Part shown: piece by piece, positions 7,155 through 15,974 of the stretch
Layout of the letters: each line of letters starts with the position of its first letter
How positions within the stretch are numbered: position 1 is the stretch's first letter
From: Clostridiales bacterium
GTDB lineage: Bacteria; Bacillota; Clostridia; Christensenellales; Aristaeellaceae
Assembly: GCA_004557905.1 (NCBI GenBank)
Contig: SFFH01000003.1
Coordinates: 1-50,275, forward strand
DNA: 50,275 nucleotides
Direction of reading: 5' to 3'
Translations under genes and position numbers: made by a program
Notes under the pieces: generated by a model
Seen by the model: only the letters and a program-made list of their open reading frames with translations
What the model was told of the DNA's origin: nothing
Database searches by the model: none

Positions 7155-8131
7155 CCTCTCAGCATGGCGCTGCGGCTTCTGGCGTTCACCGCGATTTCTT
7201 CCTTGCTCGGCTTCACGCCGCCCCCGCCCAGCACCCGGACCACGGGCTTTTTGCCGCAAATGCACACCGGGATTTTCGGCGGGCAGGTGCAGGGATTGGC
7301 CAGTCGGCGGAAGGTCTGCTTGACGATGCGGTCCTCGAGCGAGTGGAACGTGAGCACCGCCAGGCGTCCGCCGGGCCTGAGCAGGTCGGTCATGTCCTCC
7401 AGCGCCGCGCGCAGCGGCTCCAGCTCGTCGTTCACCGCGATGCGCAGCGCCTGGAAGGTTCTGCGCGCGCTGTGGCCGCTGTCCTGCAGGCGAACCTTTT
7501 TGGGGATGGCCGCGTCCACGCAAGCGACCAGATCGGCAGTCGTCTCCAGCGGCTTTTTCGCCCTGTGCTCCAGGATGATGTCCGCGATGCGCGCCGCCCA
7601 CTTTTCCTCCGCGTAGTCGCGCAGGATGCGCACCAGCTCCTCCTTTGGCCAGGTGTTGACGATCTCCCGCGCGGTCAGGCTCTGCTCCTGATCCATGCGC
7701 ATGTCCAGCGGCGCGTCGGCGTGGTAGGAGAAGCCGCGCTCCGCGGTATCCAGCTGATAGCTGGACACGCCCAGGTCGATCATCATGCCGTCGATTTTCT
7801 CCACGCCCTGCGCACTCAGCAGCGCCTTCACGTCGTGGAAGTTGCCCTTGATCGCGGTGAAGTTGCCCGCGCCGCCCAGTCGCGCCGTCGCCGCGGCGAG
7901 CGCGTCGTTGTCGCGGTCGATGCCGTAGAGATGGCCGGTGCCGCAGAGCCTGCGCAGGATCTCCGCACTATGGCCGCCGCCGCCGAGCGTGCCATCCACG
8001 TACACGCCGCCCTCGCGGACGTCCAGCATGTCGACGGTCTCCGTAAGCATCACGCTCAGGTGCTTAAAGCTGTCGCCCTCCTGGGCGCGCATCTGGCTGC
8101 CGATCTGCTCGGCCTTTGCATCAAATGACAT
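7139..8131 (-). CDS. rsmH: 16S rRNA (cytosine-1402-N4)-methyltransferase RsmH
   Basis: A 330-residue SAM methyltransferase with HLSVMLTETV at the N-terminus, the SAM loop YVDGTLGGGGHS, DLGVSSYQLD, FSYHADAPLDMRMD and TFHSLEDRIVKQTFR, all signatures of RsmH/MraW. It makes the N4-methyl of m4Cm1402. I chose ATG 8131, which has AAGGAG seven bases upstream and overlaps folC by 11 bp. The gene is usually the second gene of the division/cell-wall cluster after mraZ. Here it sits with folC and rsmI instead. Confidence 0.96.
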   Translation of the reverse strand: MSFDAKAEQIGSQMRAQEGDSFKHLSVMLTETVDMLDVREGGVYVDGTLGGGGHSAEILRRLCGTGHLYGIDRDNDALAAATARLGGAGNFTAIKGNFHDVKALLSAQGVEKIDGMMIDLGVSSYQLDTAERGFSYHADAPLDMRMDQEQSLTAREIVNTWPKEELVRILRDYAEEKWAARIADIILEHRAKKPLETTADLVACVDAAIPKKVRLQDSGHSARRTFQALRIAVNDELEPLRAALEDMTDLLRPGGRLAVLTFHSLEDRIVKQTFRRLANPCTCPPKIPVCICGKKPVVRVLGGGGVKPSKEEIAVNARSRSAMLRGCEKL

Positions 8132-9410
8132 CAGCAAACTCCTTTTCCTGCCGCAGCAGCGCGCGGACCGCGCCGATCAGGTACAGCGAACCGGCAACCA
8201 GCACCGTGCCTTCCGGCCCGGCCATGGCCCGCGCCTGTGCAAGCGCTTCCCGGGGCTCGGGCACGGCGACCGTCTTCAGCCCGTGCTGCGCGAACGCCTG
8301 CGCCAGCTCGTCCGCGTCCATCGCGCGCGGCAGATCCGGCCGGGTCGTCACGACGCAGCGCACGCGCGTGCTCAGCCGCTTGGCCATCTGCGCCACGTCC
8401 TTGTCCGCCATCATGCCGGTGAGCAGCACGGTCTTCTCCCGGGGCAGCCACGCGTCGCAGTAGGCGCATAGCGCGCGCACGCCGGGGTCGTTATGCGCGC
8501 CGTCCAGGAGGATATGCCCGAAGGACTCCAGCCGTCCGGGCCAGCGCACGTCCGCCATGCCACGCCGGACGGCCTCCGTCGGGATCGCAAAGCCGCGCTG
8601 TCTGAGCACATGCAGCGCACCCAGCGCCGCGCAGGCATTTTCGGCCTGATGCCTGCCGCGCAGGGACACGGTGAGGTTCTTGATCATCTCGTCGGGCATG
8701 CGCACGTCAAACGTCACGTCCCGGCTGGTTTCGCGCACGTTTTCGGCGTCCGGGTCGAGCACGGGGATGCCCAGCCCCTTTGCGGCCGCCAGCAGCACGC
8801 GGTGCGCCGCCTTCTCCTGCCGGCCCAGCACCACGGGCACGCCGCGCTTCATGATGCCGGCCTTTTCCAGCGCGATCTCCTCGATGGTGTCGCCCAGGAA
8901 GTGCATGTGGTCCATGCCCACCTCGGTAATCACGCTGACGAGCGGATGGATAATGTTCGTGGGATCGAGCCGTCCGCCGAGGCCGACCTCGATGACGGCG
9001 ATGTCGACCTTCTCCTGCGCGAACGCGGTGAACGCGAGCGCGGTGCCCAACTCGAACTCGGTGATCCGGATGCCCTTTGCCCGGCAGTCCTCGACGGCCG
9101 GCCACACGCGCTCGACCAGCGCGGCGAGCTTATCGCCCGCAATCGGCACGCCGCCGATGCGGATGCGCTCGTTGTAGCGCTCGATATACGGCGAGGTATA
9201 CAGGCCCGTGGTATAGCCTGCCTCGCGCAGAACGCGCTCAATCATCGCGCAGCACGAGCCCTTGCCGTTCGTGCCGGCGACGTGCACCATCGGCACCGCC
9301 GCCTGCGGATTGCCCAGGCGCGACATGATTTCGCGCATGTTGGTCAGTCCCTCCTTTTTTCCGGAGGGATAGACGCTATGAATCTTTGCAATGGCCTCCG
9401 CTTCGGTCAT
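8121..9410 (-). CDS. folC: Folylpolyglutamate synthase / dihydrofolate synthase FolC
   Basis: This 429-residue Mur-ligase-like enzyme has the ATP loop HVAGTNGKGS (43-52), LYTSPYIERYNERI, ELGTALAF, EVGLGGRLDPTN and a C-terminal ILLDGAHNDPG. It adds glutamate to dihydropteroate and folates in the cytoplasm, retaining one-carbon cofactors in the cell. The ATG at 9410 follows AGGGAG. A longer in-frame reading extends into intergenic repeat sequence (9435-9574) and is rejected. It appears to lead the folC-rsmH-PPOX-rsmI-nitroreductase run, with tight overlaps at several junctions. Confidence 0.95.
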   Translation of the reverse strand: MTEAEAIAKIHSVYPSGKKEGLTNMREIMSRLGNPQAAVPMVHVAGTNGKGSCCAMIERVLREAGYTTGLYTSPYIERYNERIRIGGVPIAGDKLAALVERVWPAVEDCRAKGIRITEFELGTALAFTAFAQEKVDIAVIEVGLGGRLDPTNIIHPLVSVITEVGMDHMHFLGDTIEEIALEKAGIMKRGVPVVLGRQEKAAHRVLLAAAKGLGIPVLDPDAENVRETSRDVTFDVRMPDEMIKNLTVSLRGRHQAENACAALGALHVLRQRGFAIPTEAVRRGMADVRWPGRLESFGHILLDGAHNDPGVRALCAYCDAWLPREKTVLLTGMMADKDVAQMAKRLSTRVRCVVTTRPDLPRAMDADELAQAFAQHGLKTVAVPEPREALAQARAMAGPEGTVLVAGSLYLIGAVRALLRQEKEFADVI

Positions 9411-9434
9411 GTGTACACTCCCTTTTTTGGCTCT

Positions 9435-9574
9435 CCGGGAAGCCGGCATAGTCGCGCCAGCGCTCCTTGCCGTTTCCGACGCTCCGCCTGCCTGTTTCGC
9501 CCACCGGGCGCGGCAGGCTTCGGTCCCCCAAACCCCGCAAGGGACATAGTCCCTTGACCCTTCTTCCGACGAAG
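9435..9574 (+). repeat. Structured intergenic repeat, module beta followed by an alpha-like hairpin, copy 2
   Basis: The first hairpin arms are CGGCA (9444-9448) and TGCCG (9468-9472). The second is CCTGCC...GGCAGG with an inner CGCCC/GGGCG stem. An AAGGGAC-atag-TCCCTT hairpin then follows. It aligns over most of its length with 23239-23355 and with the reverse complement of about 15198-15292. It lies between the valS terminator and folC. Confidence 0.85.
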
Positions 9575-9616
9575 AAAACTGCAAAACACACTCAGTGCTC
9601 GAGCAAGATGCTTTTG

Positions 9617-9643
9617 AAAAAGCGGACGGGGCAACCGTCCGCT
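9617..9643 (-). terminator. Terminator of valS
   Basis: Minus-strand stem AGCGGACGG/CCGTCCGCT followed by TTTTTC, 9 bp past the valS stop. Confidence 0.9.
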
Positions 9644-9651
9644 CTATTTTA

Positions 9652-12357
9652 TCACATGTTCTTCAGATCATCAATGCGGGCGTCGAGCTTGGCGAGCTTG
9701 TCGCGGTTAACCTCCAGCTTCGCCTTCTCCTGCTCCACCAGCTGGGCCGGGGCCTTCGCCAGGAAGCCCTGGTTGCCGAGCTTGCCCTCGGCGCGCTGGA
9801 TGTCGCGCGCCACGCTGTCGCGCTCCTTGGTCAGGCGCGCGATCTCCTTGTCGATATCGACCAGGTCGCCCAGCGGGATGAACAGCTCCGCCGCCTCCGA
9901 CACCGCGGAGACCGTCTTTCCCTCGGCCGCCTCGTTTTCGCCCAGCAGCTTCATCTCGCTCACCCAGGCCATGCGCCCCAGGTACTCCTCCGCGCCGGCC
10001 ATGGCGTGCGCCCAGCCCTCCTTCGGGCGCACCATCAGGTGCGCGCGCTTGCCGACGGCCACGTTCATCTCCGCGCGCAGGTTGCGCACCGCGCGGATGA
10101 CGTCCATGACGCCCTCCATCTCGCGCGCCGCCTCCGGGAACACAAGCGCCGCGTCCTGCACGGGCCAGTCGGAGAGCATGATCGTGCCCTCGGTGCCCGG
10201 GATATAGCGGAACACCGCGTCGGTGATGAACGGCATGAACGGATGCAGCAGCTTCAGCAGGCTGATAAGCACATGGCGCAGCACGGCGCAGGTAGCCTTT
10301 CTCGCGTCCTCGTTCTCGCCGTTCAGCGTGACCTTGGCCAGCTCGATGTACCAGTCGCAGAACTCGGTCCACGCGAAGTCGTAGATCTTCTGCGCGGCCA
10401 GGCCGAGGTCATAGTCCTCAAAGTGCGCGGTGACCTCGCGGATGGCCTCATCAAGGCGCGTGAGAATCCACTTGTCCGCCGCGGAGAACGTCTTGCCCTC
10501 CATGGGCTCGGCCACGTCGCCCAGGTTCATGAGCACGAAGCGGCTCGCGTTCCAGATCTTGTTGGCGAAATTGCGCGCGGACTCCACCTTGTCCGTGGAG
10601 AAGCGCATGTCGTTGCCCGGGGAGACGCCCATCACCAGCGAGGTGCGCAGCGCATCCGCGCCGTACTGGTCGATGATCTCCAGCGGATCGACGCCGTTGC
10701 CCAGAGACTTGCTCATCTTGCGGCCGAGCGCGTCGCGCACCAGGCCGTGGATCAGCACCGTATGGAACGGCGTTTCGCCCATCTCCTCCACGCCGGTGGT
10801 GATCATGCGGGACACCCAGAAGGTGATGATGTCGTATCCGGTAACCAGCACGTCGGTCGGGTAGAAGTACTTGAGGTCCTCGGTCTGATCCGGCCAGCCG
10901 AGCGTGGAGAACGGCCACAGCGCGGAGGAGAACCAGGTATCCAGCACGTCCTCGTCCTGATGGATGTGTGTGGAGCCGCACTTGGTGCAGCAGGACGGAT
11001 CCTCGCGCAGGACCATCATCTCGCCGCAATCGTCGCAGTACCACACCGGGATGCGGTGGCCCCACCAGAGCTGACGGGAGACGCACCAGTCGCGGATGTT
11101 CTCCATCCAGTTCATGTAGTTCTTGGTGAAGCGCTCCGGCACGAACTTCGTCTTGCCGCTCTTCACGGCTTCAATGGCCGGGATGGTCACGGGCTTCATG
11201 TCCACAAACCACTGCTTACTGACCATCGGCTCGATGGTGGTGTGGCAGCGGTAGCAGGTGCCGACCTCGTGCTTGAGCGGCTCGATCTTCTTGACCAGGC
11301 CCAGCGCCTCCAGATCGGCCACGATGGCCTTGCGGGCCTCGAGGGTGGTCATGCCGGCGTACTTGCCGCAGTCAAGCACCGTCGGCTCGCCCACGGCGGC
11401 CTTGCCGGAGGCAAAGAGCTCGTCGTTTGCCGCCTTGTCCGCGGTGCCGGTCATGTGGCCGTCGTCGGTGAACACGCGCACCAGCGGCAGGCTGTGGCGC
11501 TGGCCAACCTCGAAGTCGTTCGGGTCGTGCGCCGGGGTGATCTTCACCACGCCGGTGCCCTTGGTCATGTCGGCGTGCTCGTCGCAGACGATCGGGATCT
11601 CCTTGTCAATCAGCGGCAGCAGCACATGGCAGCCGTGCAGGTGCGCATAGCGCGGGTCCTCGGCGTTGATGGCCACGGCGGTATCGCCCAGCATGGTCTC
11701 CGGGCGGGTGGTCGCCAGCTCGAGCATCTCGCCGGTCTCCTTGACCGGGTAGAGCAGGTGCCAGAAGTGGCTGTCCTGCTCCTTGTACTCGACCTCCGCG
11801 TCGGAGATGGAGGTCTGGCAGCACGGGCACCAGTTGACCATGCGCGCGCCGCGGTACATCAGGCCCTTCTCATACAGGCGGCAGAACGTCTCGCGCACGG
11901 CCTTGGAGCAGCCCTCGTCCATGGTGAAGCGCTCGCGGCTCCAGTCGCAGGAGACGCCCATGCGGCGCTGCTGGTGGACGATGCGTCCGCCGTAATCCTT
12001 CTTCCACTGCCAGGCGCGCTCCAGGAACTTCTCACGGCCCAGGCTCTCCTTGGTCAGGCCCTCCTTGGCCATCGCCTCCACGATCTTGACCTCGGTCGCA
12101 ATGGCGGCGTGGTCGGTGCCCGGCAGCCAGAGGGTCGGGTCGCCCTTCATGCGGTGATAGCGGATCAGCGCGTCCTGCAGGGTGCAGTCCATCGCGTGGC
12201 CCATGTGCAGCTGGCCGGTGATGTTGGGTGGCGGCATCACGATGGTGAAGGGCTTCTTGCCCTCCACGCGGTGCGCGGTGAACGCGCCGGATTCCTCCCA
12301 CTCCCTGTACAGGTCACCCTCGATGGCCTGCGGGTTGTAAACCTTCTCCATTTCCAT
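9652..12357 (-). CDS. valS: Valyl-tRNA synthetase
   Basis: A full-length 901-residue class I aminoacyl-tRNA synthetase. It has the HIGH-equivalent PPPNITGQLHMGHAM near residue 42, an editing domain, the zinc-like CYRCH and CDDCGEMM...CCTKCG segments, GRKMSKSLGN (the KMSKS loop), and the C-terminal coiled coil typical of ValRS (last 65 residues, charged heptads). It charges tRNA-Val in the cytoplasm. Expression is controlled by the upstream T-box (12579-12835) together with the small peptide gene. The RBS AAAGGGAG abuts a TTCTGAT-C-ATCAGAA palindrome, which may tune translation. Confidence 0.98.
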   Translation of the reverse strand: MEMEKVYNPQAIEGDLYREWEESGAFTAHRVEGKKPFTIVMPPPNITGQLHMGHAMDCTLQDALIRYHRMKGDPTLWLPGTDHAAIATEVKIVEAMAKEGLTKESLGREKFLERAWQWKKDYGGRIVHQQRRMGVSCDWSRERFTMDEGCSKAVRETFCRLYEKGLMYRGARMVNWCPCCQTSISDAEVEYKEQDSHFWHLLYPVKETGEMLELATTRPETMLGDTAVAINAEDPRYAHLHGCHVLLPLIDKEIPIVCDEHADMTKGTGVVKITPAHDPNDFEVGQRHSLPLVRVFTDDGHMTGTADKAANDELFASGKAAVGEPTVLDCGKYAGMTTLEARKAIVADLEALGLVKKIEPLKHEVGTCYRCHTTIEPMVSKQWFVDMKPVTIPAIEAVKSGKTKFVPERFTKNYMNWMENIRDWCVSRQLWWGHRIPVWYCDDCGEMMVLREDPSCCTKCGSTHIHQDEDVLDTWFSSALWPFSTLGWPDQTEDLKYFYPTDVLVTGYDIITFWVSRMITTGVEEMGETPFHTVLIHGLVRDALGRKMSKSLGNGVDPLEIIDQYGADALRTSLVMGVSPGNDMRFSTDKVESARNFANKIWNASRFVLMNLGDVAEPMEGKTFSAADKWILTRLDEAIREVTAHFEDYDLGLAAQKIYDFAWTEFCDWYIELAKVTLNGENEDARKATCAVLRHVLISLLKLLHPFMPFITDAVFRYIPGTEGTIMLSDWPVQDAALVFPEAAREMEGVMDVIRAVRNLRAEMNVAVGKRAHLMVRPKEGWAHAMAGAEEYLGRMAWVSEMKLLGENEAAEGKTVSAVSEAAELFIPLGDLVDIDKEIARLTKERDSVARDIQRAEGKLGNQGFLAKAPAQLVEQEKAKLEVNRDKLAKLDARIDDLKNM

Positions 12358-12391
12358 ACGCTAAACTCCCTTTCTGATGATCAGAAGATGA

Positions 12392-12559
12392 TTAACTGAT
12401 AAAGACCAGGATGGCGCCGGCAAACGCCAGGAACGTGCCCAGCAGGCGCATGGGCTGCACGTTCTTCTTGTTCTTGCATACGCCGTCCGCGAAAAAGCCC
12501 AGGAACGCGCCGGCGGCCAGCAGCGTGATGCCGGGCATCATCTCGGCACTGAAGTTCAT
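12392..12559 (-). CDS. 55-residue two-helix membrane peptide between T-box and valS
   Basis: An ATG preceded by GGAGG (8 bases) opens a 55-residue peptide with two hydrophobic segments (about 9-25 and 40-54) and a lysine-rich turn CKNKKNVQP between them. It is located after the T-box terminator and 34 bp before valS, so it must be transcribed under valine-tRNA control. I do not recognise the family. The strong ribosome site, the helix-turn-helix membrane topology and the placement argue that it is real. It could be a small membrane protein or a leader peptide. Confidence 0.65.
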   Translation of the reverse strand: MNFSAEMMPGITLLAAGAFLGFFADGVCKNKKNVQPMRLLGTFLAFAGAILVFIS

Positions 12560-12578
12560 GTTTCTTCCCTCCGCAGAA

Positions 12579-12835
12579 ATAAAAACAAGCGCCCCGTCCC
12601 AAAGGACGCAAGAGCGCTTGCGTGGTACCACCTTCATTTACGCCCGCCGAAAAAGGCGAACGCCTCTGTGCGCTGTATCGGGCGCGCCCGCGCAGACTGA
12701 CGGCCAGGCCATTCATCTGCGCCCTCCAAAGCGACATTCCGCGCGTTTCCTTCCCGGGCGGCCTTGCAGCCTGTGGGCCTGCCCTCTCTGATGGTGATCT
12801 GCGCGTACTCCTCTTTTTCAACGGGGACAATATAT
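12579..12835 (-). ncRNA. T-box leader (valine) with terminator
   Basis: The minus strand carries the conserved T-box AAGGTGGTACCACG (12621-12634) and an AGTA-containing stem I region near 12805. The terminator stem is CAAGCGC...GCGCTTG with an inner CGTCC/GGACG stem, followed by TTTTTATTT (12579-12620). Uncharged tRNA would stabilise the antiterminator. The downstream genes are the 55-residue peptide and valS, so the specifier is expected to be a Val codon. I did not fold stem I in full. Confidence 0.9.
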
Positions 12836-12841
12836 GTGGGT

Positions 12842-12870
12842 ATTATATCGTGGTTCACCCGCGTTGTCAA
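12842..12870 (-). promoter_or_regulatory. Consensus promoter of the valS T-box operon
   Basis: TTGACA (12865-12870), 17 bp, TATAAT (12842-12847), all perfect. The TGA inside TTGACA is the stop codon of the upstream glycosyltransferase gene. Confidence 0.92.
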
Positions 12871-13730
12871 TCGCTATTTTGGGCTTCGCCCAGCCAGCGG
12901 CGCTCCAGCTGCGCGTACAGCGGCGAATGCGCGTCCACCTTGCGGCAGAACATGCAGCCGCTTGCGTCGATGGCGGGCAGGTCGCTCTCCTCAAGCAGCG
13001 CGGGCAGGCCGCGCTGCGGCTCATCCCAGATGGAAAAGCGCAGCGGATCGCCGGTGACGCGCTCCTCCCACGGCGTGCCGGTGAAGGCGTTCTGGAAGTA
13101 GAATTCCTCCGGAATATAGGCGTACTGGAGCTTTTTGAGCAGGCGTCTGTTTTGCGGCGCATTCAGCGCGTGCTGCGCCGCCTCGCGGGGCATGCTCAGC
13201 CAGACGAGGCCCTTGCGCGGCACCTGCAGCTTTCGTTTGATGTGCAGCGCGTCCTGCCAGCGGTCGATGCGGCCCACCCAGTTCTGCGCGCGCTCGCTCA
13301 TGTCGCGATAGTTGAGCAGGTGCATGAAGTGATAGTGCGCGTACCGGTGCTCCAGCTCCGGGTAATCCTGCGTGACCAGGCTCTGCATGTGAATGCGTTC
13401 GTCGCCCTCAAAGAAGCGCTCGAACGCGTCGGCGCTCACGCAGGGGAAATCCTGCGCGGAGATCAGGTGCAGATGCGTCACGCGCGGGTCCTCAAGCGCC
13501 ATGCGGCAAAGCTCGAGCAGCGCGTGCAGGTGCTGGATGCTGCCCCAGTTGATCCTGTACTTGCGGATCGCGCGGACGTTTTCCATCGCATCCAGCTGCG
13601 CGGTCTGCGCCTGCGTGATGTCGCTCTTCGCGTCGACGTGGACAAAGCACAGCGCGCGCGTGCTCAGCGCGCCCACCATGCGCCGCAGCGCGTCAAAGTC
13701 CTGATATGCCGTGATGATCATGGCCTGCAT
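12867..13730 (-). CDS. GT14-like (Core-2/I-branching type) glycosyltransferase
   Basis: A 287-residue protein resembling bacterial branch-type beta-1,6-N-acetylglucosaminyltransferases: MIITAYQDFDAL at the start, CFVHVDAKSD, HLHLISAQDFPCVSADAFERFFEG, and a C-terminal IPEEFYFQNAF segment, a layout shared by the family. There is no signal peptide or membrane helix, so it probably works at the cytoplasmic face on a glycan or lipid acceptor, which is unknown. The start at 13730 (ATGCAGGCC) has GGAGG nine bases upstream. Its stop codon is part of the valS -35 box. Confidence 0.8.
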   Translation of the reverse strand: MQAMIITAYQDFDALRRMVGALSTRALCFVHVDAKSDITQAQTAQLDAMENVRAIRKYRINWGSIQHLHALLELCRMALEDPRVTHLHLISAQDFPCVSADAFERFFEGDERIHMQSLVTQDYPELEHRYAHYHFMHLLNYRDMSERAQNWVGRIDRWQDALHIKRKLQVPRKGLVWLSMPREAAQHALNAPQNRRLLKKLQYAYIPEEFYFQNAFTGTPWEERVTGDPLRFSIWDEPQRGLPALLEESDLPAIDASGCMFCRKVDAHSPLYAQLERRWLGEAQNSD

Positions 13731-13754
13731 GGTATGATTCCTCCATCTCAAGTG

Positions 13755-13780
13755 AAAAAGGAGCCGCCTGCGCAGCTCCC
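13755..13780 (-). terminator. Terminator of hslU
   Basis: Minus-strand GGGAGC-loop-GGCTCC followed by TTTTTC. It follows the hslU stop and precedes the glycosyltransferase start. Confidence 0.75.
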
Positions 13781-13786
13781 TTTATT

Positions 13787-15142
13787 TTACAGGATATACC
13801 GCTTCATGTCCATGGTTTTTCCGCTTTCGCCCAGATGCTGGCGCACATAGTCGCCGTTGACCACGACGGTCACGTCCGGCATGTCGCCGCCGGCGTTAAA
13901 GGAGATGTCCTCGAGCATCTTTTCAAACAGCGTGTGCAGCCTGCGCGCGCCGATGTCCTCCTTCGTCTCGTTCGCCTGCTGCGCGGCCTCGGCCAGCGCA
14001 TCGAGCGCGGACTCCTCAAACTGCAGGTGCACGTGGTCGACCGCCAGCAGCGCCTCGTACTGGCGGGTCAGCGCATTGTCCGTCTGGCTCAGAATCTTCT
14101 TGAAGTCCTCGCGCGTCAGCGGATTGAGGCTTACGCGCACCGGGAAGCGGCCCTGCAGCTCGGGGATCAGGTCGGTCACCTTCGCCACATGGAACGCGCC
14201 CGCCGCGATGAAGAGCATGTAGTCCGTCTTCACCACGCCGTACTTGGTGTTCACCGTGCTGCCCTCGACGATGGGCAGGATGTCGCGCTGCACGCCCTCG
14301 CGGCTCACGTCCGGGCCGTTGGCGGAGCGTCCGGCAACCTTGTCGATCTCGTCGATGAAGACGATGCCGTCCTGCTCCGCGCGGCGCAGCGCCTCCTCAG
14401 TCACCGCGTCCATGTCAATCAGCTTGCTCTCCTCCTGGGCAATGAGCAGCTTGCGCGCGTCGGCGACCTTCATGCGGCGCATCTTGGTCTTCTTGGGCAT
14501 CATGTCGCCCATCATGGCGCCGATGTTCACGCTGGCGCCGTTGATCTCCACGTCCTTGGGCGCGTCCTCGACCTCCACGTCGATCTCGTACTCCTCCAGC
14601 TCGCCGCGCATAAGCTGGCCCCGCAGCTCCTGCGCGCGCGTCGCCAGGCGCTGCCGCTCGCCCTCGGGCAGCTCCGGCTGCTTGGGCTTGTTGCCCAGCA
14701 GCACGTCGATCGGGTTGGACGGCTTGCGGTTGGGGTGCAGGATGAGGTCGACAATCTGCTCCTCGGCCAGCACGGTGGCGCGGGCCTTGACCTTCTCGCT
14801 GGCCTTGGCCTTGCAGATGCGCACGCTGGCCTCCACCAGGTCGCGGATGATGCTCTCCACGTCCCTTCCGACGTAGCCGACCTCGGTGAACTTCGTGGCC
14901 TCCACCTTCACAAACGGCGCGTCCACGAGCTTGGCCAGCCTGCGGGCGATCTCCGTCTTGCCCACGCCGGTCGGGCCGACCATCAGGATGTTCTTGGGGA
15001 CGATTTCGTCGCGAATCTCCTGCGGCAGCTGCGACCTGCGGTAGCGGTTGCGCAGTGCGACGGCGACCGCGCGCTTGGCCTCGTCCTGGCCGATGATGTA
15101 TCGATCGAGCTCGCGCACGATCTGCTTAGGCGTCAATTCCAT
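13787..15142 (-). CDS. hslU: ATP-dependent protease ATPase subunit HslU
   Basis: A 451-residue AAA+ unfoldase. It has the Walker A GPTGVGKT (56-63), the pore-loop region KVEATKFTEVGYVGRDVES, an inserted I domain (about 120-240, with the acidic EEYEIDVEVEDAP), Walker B GIVFIDEIDK, and the C-terminal MKRYIL tail that docks into HslV. It unfolds substrates for the HslV peptidase. It lies downstream of hslV, but about 200 bp carrying a structured repeat separates them, unusual for this tightly coupled pair. Confidence 0.97.
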   Translation of the reverse strand: MELTPKQIVRELDRYIIGQDEAKRAVAVALRNRYRRSQLPQEIRDEIVPKNILMVGPTGVGKTEIARRLAKLVDAPFVKVEATKFTEVGYVGRDVESIIRDLVEASVRICKAKASEKVKARATVLAEEQIVDLILHPNRKPSNPIDVLLGNKPKQPELPEGERQRLATRAQELRGQLMRGELEEYEIDVEVEDAPKDVEINGASVNIGAMMGDMMPKKTKMRRMKVADARKLLIAQEESKLIDMDAVTEEALRRAEQDGIVFIDEIDKVAGRSANGPDVSREGVQRDILPIVEGSTVNTKYGVVKTDYMLFIAAGAFHVAKVTDLIPELQGRFPVRVSLNPLTREDFKKILSQTDNALTRQYEALLAVDHVHLQFEESALDALAEAAQQANETKEDIGARRLHTLFEKMLEDISFNAGGDMPDVTVVVNGDYVRQHLGESGKTMDMKRYIL

Positions 15143-15167
15143 CTTAATCCCTCTAAATCTCTTGATA

Positions 15168-15332
15168 CAGCGCGAAGCGAAGCAGGGAGTCTGAGGGACC
15201 GGAGCCTGCCGCCCGCTGTGCGGGAAGCAGGCAGGCGGAGCGTCGGGAATCGCAAGGAGCGCCTATGGCGCGACTATGCGAGTTCCCCGGATCAATGTCC
15301 CTCAGGCAGGTCTTAGGGCAACAGCCCTAACG
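15168..15332 (-). repeat. Composite structured repeat, beta nested in alpha, copy 3
   Basis: The two halves of module alpha (15168-15197 and about 15293-15332) enclose a complete module beta. Beta arms TCGCA (15250-15254) and TGCGA (15277-15281) enclose GCGCC-tat-GGCGC. The second hairpin is AGCCTGCCGCCCGC-tgt-GCGGG...AGGCAGG. The alpha halves match 33397-33466 almost base for base. It occupies the hslV-hslU gap. Confidence 0.85.
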
Positions 15333-15344
15333 TCCCTTTCCGCT

Positions 15345-15878
15345 TTAAGCGTCTTCAACAATCACGTTGTGGTTGGTGAACACGCAGATGTCCGCCGCGA
15401 TGTGCAGCGCCTTTTCAGCGATCTCGTGCGCCGTCAGGTCCGTGTTCTCCTTGAGCGCGCGCGCCGCCGCCAGGGCATAGTTGCCGCCGGAGCCGACCGC
15501 CGCGATCCCGTCGTCCGGGGTGACGACCTCGCCCGTGCCGGAGAGGATCATCAGCGTCTCGCCGCTGGCCACGATCAGCATGGCCTCCAGCTTGCGCATC
15601 GCCTTGTCCGCGCGCCACTCCTGCGCCAGTTCCACCGCCGCGCGCTCCAGATTGCCGCTGTGCTGCTCCAGCTTGGCCTCAAACCGGTCGCACAGCGCGA
15701 ACGCGTCCGCCACCGTACCGGCAAAGCCCGTGACGACCTTGCCGCCGTAGATGCGGCGCACCTTGCGGGCCGTGGCCTTGAAGATGGTGTTTTCGCCCAT
15801 CGTCACCTGGCCGTCGCCGGCAACCGCAATCTTTCCGTCCTTCAAAACGGCACAGATGGTCGTGCCCTTGAGCGTCAT
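15345..15878 (-). CDS. hslV: ATP-dependent protease peptidase subunit HslV
   Basis: A 177-residue proteasome-like threonine peptidase. A short propeptide MTLKG precedes TTICAV, whose first Thr is the catalytic N-terminal nucleophile after processing. GDGQVTMGE, KVRRIYGGKVVTGFAGTVADAF and AVGSGGNYALAAARAL are standard HslV blocks. I prefer the ATG at 15878, because GGAGG is 8 bases upstream and a TATAAT sits just before the more distal ATG at 15902. It assembles with HslU into the HslUV protease. Confidence 0.95.
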   Translation of the reverse strand: MTLKGTTICAVLKDGKIAVAGDGQVTMGENTIFKATARKVRRIYGGKVVTGFAGTVADAFALCDRFEAKLEQHSGNLERAAVELAQEWRADKAMRKLEAMLIVASGETLMILSGTGEVVTPDDGIAAVGSGGNYALAAARALKENTDLTAHEIAEKALHIAADICVFTNHNVIVEDA

Positions 15879-15974
15879 ATTCATGTCCTCCAGTTCAAGC
15901 ATTACGGATTTATTATATCACATGCCGCGCGCTCCGGCGGAACAATCTTCTTCCAGTCAGCCAGTCAGCCGCGT

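Noticed and set aside
9411..9584. N-terminal extension of FolC
   Set aside because: The extra 58 codons are repeat sequence, and the conserved protein starts at 9410 after an AGGGAG site.
9595..12399. A 934-codon open reading frame on the plus strand, antisense to valS
   Set aside because: It mirrors a clear ValRS gene on the other strand, has low-complexity His/Arg/Ala-rich translation typical of antisense GC-rich frames, and has no matching ribosome site or family motif.
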